A stretch of DNA of 20,353 nt, taken from NCBI GenBank assembly GCA_964423545.1, contig CAYRFV010000080.1, positions 1-20,353 of the forward strand. Direction: 5' to 3'. Shown piece after piece: positions 1-6,727 of the stretch (position 1 is the first letter of the stretch; each line of letters begins with the position of its first letter). Source of the DNA: JALOOE01 sp964423545. Lineage in GTDB: Bacteria; Chloroflexota; Anaerolineae; CG2-30-64-16. The translations under genes were made by a program, and so were the position numbers. Below the pieces are notes generated by a model. That model saw only the letters and a program-made list of their open reading frames with translations. It did not search any database and was not told the origin of the DNA.

Positions 1-254
1 TGCTCAAGCCCTACCAGGTCAACATGGACGTGGTCAAGAAGACCGGCAATCCCAACGTCAAGTTCATGCACTGCCTGCCGGCCTTCCACAACCGCGAGAC
101 CAAGGTCGGTGAAGAGATCTACCAGAAGAGCGGCATGGAAAGCCTGGAAGTCACCGACGAAGTGTTCGAATCGGAGCATTCGATCGTCTTCGACCAGGCC
201 GAGAACCGCATGCACACCATCAAGGCGATCATGGTGGCGACGTTGGGGGATTGA
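1..254 (+). CDS. arcB: Ornithine carbamoyltransferase, C-terminal fragment (5' end outside window)
   Basis: This is the last ~84 codons of an ornithine carbamoyltransferase; the frame is open from base 3 and ends in TGA at 252-254. The enzyme interconverts ornithine plus carbamoyl phosphate with citrulline plus phosphate in the cytoplasm. The fragment carries the HCLP motif (catalytic Cys codon at 72-74), followed by AFHN. It ends with the family's closing block AENRMHTIKAIM, whose Arg belongs to the carbamoyl-phosphate/ornithine site. Family identity is near certain. Whether it is the catabolic (arcB) or biosynthetic (argF) type cannot be decided from this end alone. I favour catabolic because arcC and arcA lie downstream on the same strand. 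The 121-nt gap to the next gene holds an imperfect hairpin. Confidence 0.93.
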   Translation, partial: LKPYQVNMDVVKKTGNPNVKFMHCLPAFHNRETKVGEEIYQKSGMESLEVTDEVFESEHSIVFDQAENRMHTIKAIMVATLGD

Positions 255-272
255 GGGAAGCTGGAAGCCGGT

Positions 273-352
273 AGATTAGTAGATTGGTAGACTGGTAGTT
301 GGAATGGCCCCCGTTTGGCTCACTAATTCACCAGTTTACCAGTTTACCAATT
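273..352. repeat. Degenerate 7-8-mer tandem repeat forming an imperfect hairpin
   Basis: The left part (273-302) is a run of units like GTAGATT / GGTAGACT / GGTAGTT. The right part (331-352) has the complementary pattern CCAGTTTACC AGTTTACCAA. Arms 282-302 and 331-352 pair over about 17 of 21 positions with a 28-nt loop. It lies between the carbamoyltransferase stop and the M20 dipeptidase start. No T-run follows, so it is not a standard intrinsic terminator. It may be a small dispersed repeat or an RNA-processing hairpin; that is inference. Confidence 0.6.
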
Positions 353-375
353 CATCGTCGCCTGCGGAGTAAACC

Positions 376-1725
376 ATGCTCACAAGCCTATCCCCTCATC
401 TGGAAGCCCAACACGCGCCGCTGAAGGCCGCGCTCATTGAGCTCGTGCGCATCCCCAGCGTGTGTGCGGAGGGGGAGGGCGGCTACCCGTTCGGCGCGGC
501 GGTCGATCAGGCGCTGCGGGCAGCCCTGCAGATCGCCAGCGACCTGGGATTTCGCACGCACTACGGCGACGGCGGCTACTATGGCTACGCCGAGATCGGC
601 GCGGGCGCAGAAATGATCGGCATCTTGGGCCATCTGGATGTTGTGCCGCCCGGCAAGCTGGAGGATTGGGCGCGCGACCCGTTCGATCCGGTGGAAGCCG
701 ACGGCATGTTGTACGGCCGCGGCACCCAGGACGACATGGGGCCGCTGCTGGCCGTGCTGTTTGCTGTCAAGGCGTTGATGGACGTGGGCGTGAAGTTCAG
801 CAAGCGCGTCCGTTTCATCTTCGGGACCGATGAGGAGACCCTCTGGCGCTGCATCAACCGCTACAAGGAACGAGAAGAACTGCCGGGGATGGGCTTTTCG
901 CTTGATGCGCGGTTCCCGCTGATTTTTGCCGAGAAGGGGCTGCTCCAACTGCATCTGGAAGGTGCCAGCGAGAGCGGACTGTACATTACGGGCGGCTCCG
1001 CCTTCAATGCCGTGCCCGATACGATGCTTTACGAGGGCGAGCGGCAGGATGATCTGGCGCGCAAGCTTGATGAACTGGGTTTCGCCTATACTCGCAAGGA
1101 GAGCAGCATCGAGATTCATGGCAAGGCCGCCCATGCGATGATCCCGGAGGAAGGCATCAACGCCATCGCGCGTCTGTGCATTGCGCTGCGGGCGATCGGC
1201 ATCGCATCGAAGGCGATCGATTTCATCGCCCAGGAAATCGGGGAAGATCCCAACGCCACGCGCATTTTCGGCGCGTGTGCCGACGAGCCGTCCGGAAAGC
1301 TCAAATTCAACGTGGGCATGATCAACCTTGCCGACGTGGAACAGCTCTTCATCGACTGCCGCCTCCCGGTCACCGTGGCCAAAGAGGATGTGGTGGCGAA
1401 GCTGCGCGCCGCGGCTGCCAGATACGGGCTGACGTACAAAGAGTTCGACTGGTTGGCGTCCATCTATCTGCCCCAAGATCATTTCATGATTGAAACGCTG
1501 ATGCGGGTTTATCGCGAGGTCAGCGGCGATGCGACATCACAACCGATTGCATCGGGTGGCGCGACTTATGCGCGGGCCATGGATAACTGTGTGGCCTTCG
1601 GCGCGCTCTTCCCGGGTGAAGCCCTGACCGAACACCAACCGAACGAGCGCGCCGATCTCCAAAACCTGTATGGCGCTATGACAATCTATTCCCATGCGCT
1701 GAATGAATTAACGAGGTCAGTGTGA
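376..1725 (+). CDS. M20 family dipeptidase, PepV/Sapep-like
   Basis: A 449-aa cytoplasmic metallopeptidase with no signal peptide. M20 metal-site residues are all visible: H86 and D88 in GHLDVVP, D119 in GTQDDMGP, E153 (general base) and E154 in TDEET, an Asp in SLDARFP, and the C-terminal His in EHQPNE. The AEKG and GGATYAR blocks and the ~450-aa length fit the PepV/Sapep/carnosinase-like branch, which removes N-terminal residues from dipeptides and is usually di-zinc dependent. The ATG at 376 follows GGAG at 366-369. The stop overlaps the next start by four bases (GTGA), suggesting translational coupling to the membrane protein downstream. Its place in an ADI cluster suggests release of free amino acids, perhaps arginine, from small peptides, but substrate preference is not readable. 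A succinyl-diaminopimelate desuccinylase-type role is less likely given the PepV-style motifs. Confidence 0.88.
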   Translation: MLTSLSPHLEAQHAPLKAALIELVRIPSVCAEGEGGYPFGAAVDQALRAALQIASDLGFRTHYGDGGYYGYAEIGAGAEMIGILGHLDVVPPGKLEDWARDPFDPVEADGMLYGRGTQDDMGPLLAVLFAVKALMDVGVKFSKRVRFIFGTDEETLWRCINRYKEREELPGMGFSLDARFPLIFAEKGLLQLHLEGASESGLYITGGSAFNAVPDTMLYEGERQDDLARKLDELGFAYTRKESSIEIHGKAAHAMIPEEGINAIARLCIALRAIGIASKAIDFIAQEIGEDPNATRIFGACADEPSGKLKFNVGMINLADVEQLFIDCRLPVTVAKEDVVAKLRAAAARYGLTYKEFDWLASIYLPQDHFMIETLMRVYREVSGDATSQPIASGGATYARAMDNCVAFGALFPGEALTEHQPNERADLQNLYGAMTIYSHALNELTRSV

Positions 1726-2738
1726 CCGTTCACCCGAACCCTCCCATCGTCCGTCTGCTGGTGATCTTGGGCCTGGTCGGCGGGGTCTTGTTGCTTTTAC
1801 ACCTGGCAACTCCCGTGCTGGTTCCGGTCCTGTTTGCGTTCTTTTTGGCGGCTCTGGCGTTGCCCGCGTACCAGTGGCTGCAGAGGCGGGGCGTTAAACG
1901 GGGACTGGCCCTCCTCCTGTTGATCGTCGTGCTGGCGGTGGGCGGCATTGCGCTGATTCTGCTCGTTTTGGCTGCTGTCAGCCATTTACAGGCCGGGCTG
2001 GCGCTCTATAGCGATGAGTTGCAGGCGCGCATGGCGGATCTCAGCGCGGCGCTGGCACAATGGGGCATCGAGCTCAGCGGCGCATCTGAGCAGGCCACCG
2101 CGGCGGCCACCTCTGCGTTGAGCGGCCTGCTGCGGGCGATTGTGGATGCTGCCAGCAATACCCTGGTCAGCCTGGTGATCGTGGCGTTCTTCCTGCTCGA
2201 AGCGCAACGCTTGCTGGCGATTCTGCGGAGTGAGCGCGTGCGGAGCCTGCCGCTGTTGGGTCAGGCGCCCCAGGTGGCCCACACTGCAGTGCAGTATTTC
2301 AGCATCCGCACGCGGCTGAACCTGCTGACCGGGGTGGGCGTCAGCGTGCTTTGCGTTCTGGTGGGCGTGGATTACCCGGCGCTGTGGGGTGTCCTGGCCT
2401 TTGTCCTGAGTTACATCCCGTACATCGGCCTGTTCACCGCAATGATCCCGCCTACGCTGCTGGCGCTGGCAGAGTCCGGCTGGCTCCAGGCGGCGGTCAT
2501 TGTCATCGGCATCACGGCGATCAACCTGACAATCGAAAATGTCTTAGAGCCAGGCTACACGGGCAAACGACTCCAGTTGTCGCCGACTATCGTCTTTCTG
2601 TCCTTCTTTTTCTGGGCCTGGCTGCTGGGACCGATCGGCGCGCTACTTTCCATGCCGATTACAGTCATGCTGATGCTCGCGTTCCAAAGCGATGATAGCA
2701 CGCGCTGGTTGGCGGAGATCATTGGCCGCGGGACTTGA
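1722..2738 (+). CDS. AI-2E / PerM family transporter (UPF0118)
   Basis: A 338-aa polytopic membrane protein starting with GTG at 1722, overlapping the previous stop. Hydrophobic spans are at about residues 10-29, 31-49, 61-87, 146-165, 199-238, 255-272 and 286-320. The soluble loop between spans 3 and 4 (about 90-130) is typical of the family. The C-terminal signature LEPGYTGKRLQLSP followed by a WAWLLGPIGALLSMPI-type segment is diagnostic. Family members are annotated as autoinducer-2 exporters, sodium/proton antiporters or permeases, so the name says little about the substrate. Translational coupling to a dipeptidase and an ADI setting make export or exchange of an amino-acid-related or ionic solute conceivable. 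It is not an ArcD-type arginine/ornithine antiporter by sequence. Family assignment is firm; function is open. Confidence 0.9.
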   Translation: MTVHPNPPIVRLLVILGLVGGVLLLLHLATPVLVPVLFAFFLAALALPAYQWLQRRGVKRGLALLLLIVVLAVGGIALILLVLAAVSHLQAGLALYSDELQARMADLSAALAQWGIELSGASEQATAAATSALSGLLRAIVDAASNTLVSLVIVAFFLLEAQRLLAILRSERVRSLPLLGQAPQVAHTAVQYFSIRTRLNLLTGVGVSVLCVLVGVDYPALWGVLAFVLSYIPYIGLFTAMIPPTLLALAESGWLQAAVIVIGITAINLTIENVLEPGYTGKRLQLSPTIVFLSFFFWAWLLGPIGALLSMPITVMLMLAFQSDDSTRWLAEIIGRGT

Positions 2739-2775
2739 TGCGCACTGCTCGGTTTCTTGGAAGGTTGGTTCGCCC

Positions 2776-4242
2776 ATGCTTGCCACTCTGCTCTACATTG
2801 TCCTGGCCCTGCTGATCATCACCACGCTATTCGTGGTGGTGCGCACCATCGTTTTCCAGCGTCGGCAAGGCGCGGTGAAAGCGATCGACGGGGTCCCGGT
2901 CGATGAACAGCAGGTCGCAGAGCATCTGGCCGCTTCAGTGCGCTGTAAGACGGTCCCCCTGGATGATAAGGGCACGCCAGACTCGGAGGCGTTCCAGCAG
3001 CTTCACCGGATGCTGGAAGAGACCTACCCCCTGGTGCACCAGCGGCTGAAGCGCGAGGTCATCAACGGCTACAGCCTGCTTTACACCTGGGGGGGCAGCC
3101 GGCCCGACCTGGAGCCGGTGATGTTGATGGCGCACCAGGATGTCGTGTCGGCCGACCCGGCCGAGTGGACCCACCCGCCGTTCGAGGGGGTGATCGCCGA
3201 CGGCCTCATCTGGGGCCGCGGGACGCTGGACATCAAGAACCAGTTGATCGGCATCATGGACGCGGCCGAGACGCTGCTCGGGCAGGGCTACCGGCCGGAG
3301 CGCACCATCCTGTTCGGCCTGGGGCACGACGAGGAGACGGGCGGGGTCAACGGCTGCAAGATCATGGGGCAGATGCTCAAAGAACGCGGCATCCGCCTGG
3401 CAGGGATCGTGGATGAGGGCGGCGGCATCACGGAGGGTCTGGCCGCCGGCGTGCGCGGCGCGATCGGGTTGATCGGCGTGAGTGAGAAAGGCTATCTGAC
3501 GGTGGAAATCGCAGTGCGCGGTCAGCCGGGGCATTCCTCCACACCACCGCCTCAGACCGCGATCGGCATCCTGGCGCGCGCGTTGGCCCGCCTGGAAGCC
3601 CATCCCATGCCGACGCACCTGCGCCGGCTGCGGCCGATGTATCGCGGAATCGGCAAAGCGGCCCCGATCTGGCTGCAGGTCGCCTTCGCGAACATCTGGC
3701 TTTTCGGGCCGTTCCTGCGGCGCTGGCTGACGGCCAACCCGGAGATGAACGCCAGCCTGCGGACAACCACCGCGCTGACCATCATCCAGGGCGGCGTCGA
3801 GGATAACACGATCCCGGCCGAAGCGAGGGCGACGGTCAATTTCCGCCTCATCCCCGGCGAGACGATCGCCGATGTGTTGTGGCACGCGAAGCAGGTGATC
3901 AACGACGAGCGGGTGCACATCACGCCCGTCGAAGGCAAGTTCAACGAAGCGCTGCCGATTTCGCCGGATAACTGCCCGGCGTATGACGGTCTCAAGACGG
4001 TGGTACGCCAGGTGTTCGACAACCCGCCCGTCGCCCCCTTCACCATGCTGGGCGGCACGGACTGCCAGCATTTCGTGCCGGTGTGCGATCACATCTACCG
4101 CTTCACCTCGGTGGTGATGGACGAGAGCTTCCGCGGCCTGGAACACGGCATCGACGAGCGCATCCCGGTCGCGGCGATGGCGAAGATGGTCAAGTTCTAC
4201 GCCCAACTGATGCAGGTTTGGGGCACGAAGGAGATGGTTTAG
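2776..4242 (+). CDS. Membrane-anchored M20 peptidase, CPS1/PM20D1-like
   Basis: I place the start at ATG 2776 (488 aa), preceded by GGAAGG at 2759-2764. An upstream in-frame ATG at 2692 overlaps the transporter gene and has no comparable site. Residues 3-22 form one hydrophobic helix followed by basic residues, suggesting a signal anchor. M20 ligands and catalytic residues are H120 and D122 (AHQDVV), D152 (GTLDIKN), E186/E187 (HDEETGG), D213/E214 (VDEGG) and H432 (DCQHFVP). The central dimerisation domain includes GQPGHSSTPP. Order and spacing match carboxypeptidase S and vertebrate PM20D1, which hydrolyse or form N-acyl-amino acids or peptides. The active site may lie outside the membrane, but topology is inferred. 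The gene ends 59 nt before arcC, with a hairpin in the gap. Confidence 0.87.
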   Translation: MLATLLYIVLALLIITTLFVVVRTIVFQRRQGAVKAIDGVPVDEQQVAEHLAASVRCKTVPLDDKGTPDSEAFQQLHRMLEETYPLVHQRLKREVINGYSLLYTWGGSRPDLEPVMLMAHQDVVSADPAEWTHPPFEGVIADGLIWGRGTLDIKNQLIGIMDAAETLLGQGYRPERTILFGLGHDEETGGVNGCKIMGQMLKERGIRLAGIVDEGGGITEGLAAGVRGAIGLIGVSEKGYLTVEIAVRGQPGHSSTPPPQTAIGILARALARLEAHPMPTHLRRLRPMYRGIGKAAPIWLQVAFANIWLFGPFLRRWLTANPEMNASLRTTTALTIIQGGVEDNTIPAEARATVNFRLIPGETIADVLWHAKQVINDERVHITPVEGKFNEALPISPDNCPAYDGLKTVVRQVFDNPPVAPFTMLGGTDCQHFVPVCDHIYRFTSVVMDESFRGLEHGIDERIPVAAMAKMVKFYAQLMQVWGTKEMV

Positions 4243-4246
4243 TCCC

Positions 4247-4280
4247 AGACCTTCGAGGTTTTCGGAAACCTCTCAGGTTT
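4247..4280. repeat. Hairpin with 15-nt arms and TCGG loop before arcC
   Basis: Arms 4247-4261 and 4266-4280 surround TCGG. The inner seven pairs (GAGGTTT/AAACCTC) are perfect and the outer eight mostly match. It begins four bases after the M20 stop and ends 21 bases before the arcC start. No T-run follows, so termination is doubtful. It could be an RNA-stability hairpin or a member of a dispersed GGTTT/AAACC palindrome family. Confidence 0.65.
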
Positions 4281-4301
4281 CAGTCATGTAGGAGAAGAAA
4301 T

Positions 4302-5219
4302 ATGAGAATAGTAGTAGCACTGGGCGGCAACGCCCTGCTCAAGCGAGGCGAACCGATGACGCACGACGTGCAGCGCGCCAACATCCAGGTGGCAGCGCAG
4401 GCGTTGGCCCCGGTCGCCCGGCAGCACCAGGTCGTCCTGGCGCACGGCAACGGCCCGCAGGTCGGTCTGCTGGCGCTGCAGGCTTCGGCCTACAAAGACG
4501 TCGAGGCCTATCCCCTCGACGTGCTCGGTGCGCAGACCGAGGGCATGATCGGCTACATGATCGAGCAAGAACTGGGCAACCTGCTGCCTTTCGAGGTGCC
4601 GTTCGCCACGATCCTGACCATGGTCGAGGTCGATCCGAACGACCCCGCTTTTCGTAATCCGACCAAGTTCGTCGGCCCCGTGTATGACGAGTCCGAGGCC
4701 AACCGGCTGAAGGCCGAGAAAGGGTGGGGCTTCAAGTTGGACGGCGCGAAGTGGCGCCGGGTGGTACCCTCGCCGTTGCCCAAGCGGATTTTTGAGATCC
4801 GGCCTGTGAAATGGCTGCTGGAAAAGGGCACGGTTGTGATCTGCGCTGGCGGGGGCGGCATCCCCACCATGTATGATCCCGACAAGCAGCGTTGGCTGAC
4901 CGGCATCGAGGCTGTCATCGACAAGGATCTGGCCAGCGAGCTGCTGGCGCGCGAGGTGGAAGCCGATCTGTTGGTCATCGCCACCGATGTGGACGGAATC
5001 TATCTCGACTGGGGCAAGCCGGAGCAGCGTAAGTTGGGCTGGATCACCCCGGAGGAGCTGAAGAGTTACCAGTTCCCGGCCGGCTCCATGGGCCCCAAGG
5101 TCGCGGCGGCCGTTCAGTTTGTGGAGCGAACAGGCAAACGTGCCGCCATCGGTTCTCTGGCAGATATCGAGAAGATCGTCGCTGGCGAAGCCGGCACAAA
5201 CGTGGCCGCTGCCAAGTAA
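4302..5219 (+). CDS. arcC: Carbamate kinase
   Basis: A 305-aa cytoplasmic amino acid kinase family enzyme that transfers phosphate from carbamoyl phosphate to ADP, giving ATP and carbamate (then NH3 and CO2). This is the energy-yielding last step of the ADI pathway. Visible family blocks are VVALGGNALL at the N terminus, the HGNGPQVG loop, the CAGGGGIP loop, the IEAVIDKDLAS nucleotide-site region, LVIATDVDGIY, and the GSMGPKV segment near residue 265. Length is normal for ArcC (~310 aa). The start at ATG 4302 is set by AGGAG at 4290-4294; the frame stays open upstream into the M20 gene, but that stretch does not look like protein of this family. arcA follows 78 nt downstream. No truncation or missing motif is seen. 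Confidence 0.96.
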   Translation: MRIVVALGGNALLKRGEPMTHDVQRANIQVAAQALAPVARQHQVVLAHGNGPQVGLLALQASAYKDVEAYPLDVLGAQTEGMIGYMIEQELGNLLPFEVPFATILTMVEVDPNDPAFRNPTKFVGPVYDESEANRLKAEKGWGFKLDGAKWRRVVPSPLPKRIFEIRPVKWLLEKGTVVICAGGGGIPTMYDPDKQRWLTGIEAVIDKDLASELLAREVEADLLVIATDVDGIYLDWGKPEQRKLGWITPEELKSYQFPAGSMGPKVAAAVQFVERTGKRAAIGSLADIEKIVAGEAGTNVAAAK

Positions 5220-5221
5220 AA

Positions 5222-5279
5222 AGTGGCAAGTTGTAGATGGCAAGTCTGCAACTCCCTGCAACCTGTAACCTGCAACCGC
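5222..5279. repeat. Degenerate short direct repeats between arcC and arcA
   Basis: The gap contains TGGCAAGT at 5224-5231 and 5238-5245, and CTGCAAC at 5246-5252, 5256-5262 and 5270-5276, linked by similar CCTGTAAC and CCTGCAAC units. The low-complexity pattern resembles the repeat at 273-352 in style but not in sequence. It ends just before the arcA ribosome-binding site. No function is apparent. Confidence 0.55.
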
Positions 5280-5297
5280 ATAGAAAGGACGATCAAC

Positions 5298-6524
5298 ATG
5301 GAAAAGTTCGGTGCTTACTCTGAAGTCGGCAAGCTGCGCAAGGTCATCGTGCATCGCCCGGGCCTGGAAATGCGGCGCTTGACGCCAACCAACTGCGTGG
5401 AGCTGCTGTTCGATGACGTGATCTGGGCGCGCAAGGCGCGCCAAGAACACGATGCCTTTGTGGACCTGATGCGCACGGAGTTCGGCGTCGATGTCATGCG
5501 CGTCCACGAGCTGCTGCAGGACGTGGTGGGCGACCCGGACGGGCGGGCCTATATCCTGGACCGCAAGCTGGTGCCCAACGAGGTCGGCGTGGGCGGCGCC
5601 GCCGAGCTGCGGGCGTGGATGAACGAGATGGACCCGGCCACGCTGACCGCCCACCTGATCGGCGGCGTGACTGTTACGGAGCTGCCGGCGGACTTCCGCA
5701 AGCTGGCCGAGAAAGCCTATGCGGGCACGGATTTCGTGCTGCCGCCGCTGCCCAACCAACTGTTCACCCGAGACAGCTCCTGCTGGATCTATGGCGGCGT
5801 CACGGTGAACCCCATGTACTGGCCGGCGCGGCGCAAGGAGACGCTGCACCTGACGGCGATCTACAAGTACCACCCCAAGTTCAAGGGCGGCGACTTCACC
5901 ATCTGGTGGGGCGACCCCGATGTGGACCACGGCAGCGCCACCCTCGAGGGCGGCGACGTGATGCCGATCGGCAACGGCGTGGTTCTGATCGGCATGGGCG
6001 AGCGCACTACCTACCAGGCGGTCAGCCAGGTGGCGCAGCAGCTTTTCAAGCACAAGGCTGCCGAGCGCGTCATCGCGGCCAAGATGCCGGCCGACCGGGC
6101 CAGCATGCACCTGGACACCATCTTCACCTTCTGCGACCGGGACCTGGTCACGATCTACGAACCGGCCGTCAAAAACATCACGCCCATCAGCTACCGTCCC
6201 GGCGCCAAAGAAGACACGCTGGACGTGACCGTCGAGGAGCGGGGCTGGCTGGATGTCGTGCAGGAAGCGTTGGGACTCAGCCAATTGCGGGTCGTGCCCA
6301 CAGCCGGCGATGCGTTCGAGCAGGAGCGCGAACAGTGGGACGACGGCAACAACGTGGTGGCGCTGCAGCCCGGTGTGGTGGTGGCCTACAGCCGCAACGA
6401 ATGGACCAACGCACGGCTGCGCAAGGCCGGCGTGACCGTGATGGAGATCGACGGCTCTGAACTGGGCCGCGGTCGCGGCGGCGGGCATTGCATGACCTGC
6501 CCGGTCCTGCGCGATGGCATTTAG
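5298..6524 (+). CDS. arcA: Arginine deiminase
   Basis: A 408-aa cytoplasmic guanidino-group hydrolase converting arginine to citrulline and ammonia, the first ADI step. Catalytic residues expected from bacterial ADI structures are present: D159 in FTRDSS, E217 in LEGGDV, H271 in MHLDT and nucleophile C398 in GGGHCMTCP, ten residues before the end. The N terminus (EVGKLRKVIVHRPG) and the overall length are standard. ATG 5298 follows AAAGGA at 5284-5289; an earlier in-frame ATG at 5223 falls within low-complexity repeats and is rejected. With the carbamoyltransferase and arcC this completes the ADI pathway on one strand, although the carbamoyltransferase is separated from arcC by three unrelated genes. 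A nested-palindrome element follows. Confidence 0.97.
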   Translation: MEKFGAYSEVGKLRKVIVHRPGLEMRRLTPTNCVELLFDDVIWARKARQEHDAFVDLMRTEFGVDVMRVHELLQDVVGDPDGRAYILDRKLVPNEVGVGGAAELRAWMNEMDPATLTAHLIGGVTVTELPADFRKLAEKAYAGTDFVLPPLPNQLFTRDSSCWIYGGVTVNPMYWPARRKETLHLTAIYKYHPKFKGGDFTIWWGDPDVDHGSATLEGGDVMPIGNGVVLIGMGERTTYQAVSQVAQQLFKHKAAERVIAAKMPADRASMHLDTIFTFCDRDLVTIYEPAVKNITPISYRPGAKEDTLDVTVEERGWLDVVQEALGLSQLRVVPTAGDAFEQEREQWDDGNNVVALQPGVVVAYSRNEWTNARLRKAGVTVMEIDGSELGRGRGGGHCMTCPVLRDGI

Positions 6525-6543
6525 TACTACAACCTTGCTTGCT

Positions 6544-6677
6544 ATGCTGAGCGGGTAGTGGCGCCAAAGCGCGCTGCGCCGCCGACACCAGCGAAGCATC
6601 TCTCGCCGAGGCCCACGCAAGATGCTTCGCTGACGTTGAGTCTGAAATGGGAAGCGGCTCTTTGACCCGCTCAGCAT
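6544..6677. repeat. Nested inverted-repeat element downstream of arcA
   Basis: Outer 13-bp arms match perfectly (ATGCTGAGCGGGT at 6544-6556 and its complement at 6665-6677). Inside are 12-bp perfect arms (AGCGAAGCATCT at 6590-6601 and its complement at 6620-6631) around an 18-nt loop. The ~134-bp unit has no coding capacity and fills most of the 203-nt gap between arcA and the glucosidase gene. The layout is that of a REP- or MITE-like element. It may also stop or insulate transcription through the gap. Confidence 0.75.
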
Positions 6678-6689
6678 GACAATTACGAA
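6662..6689 (+). promoter_or_regulatory. Possible weak promoter at the right end of the repeat element
   Basis: TTGACC (6662-6667, 5/6 to the -35 consensus) lies 16 bp before TACGAA (6684-6689, a poor -10). It sits at the only sizeable gap ahead of the seven-gene run starting at 6728 and overlaps the outer arm of the inverted repeat. The -10 is weak, so this is a suggestion only. Confidence 0.22.
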
Positions 6690-6727
6690 TGAACAATGAA
6701 TCAATCGATTGGCGAAAAAGGACTCCA

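Noticed and set aside
2692..2775. Upstream in-frame start that would add 28 residues to the second M20 protein
   Set aside because: It overlaps the transporter gene, has no good ribosome-binding site, and would bury the signal-anchor helix; ATG 2776 has GGAAGG ahead of it.
2935..4206. 423-aa minus-strand frame opposite the second M20 gene
   Set aside because: Same explanation: complement of a GC-rich coding sequence with no domain of its own.
4083..4301. N-terminal extension of carbamate kinase
   Set aside because: The extension reads an alternate frame of the M20 gene; carbamate kinases begin right at the VVALGGNA strand and the ATG at 4302 has AGGAG.
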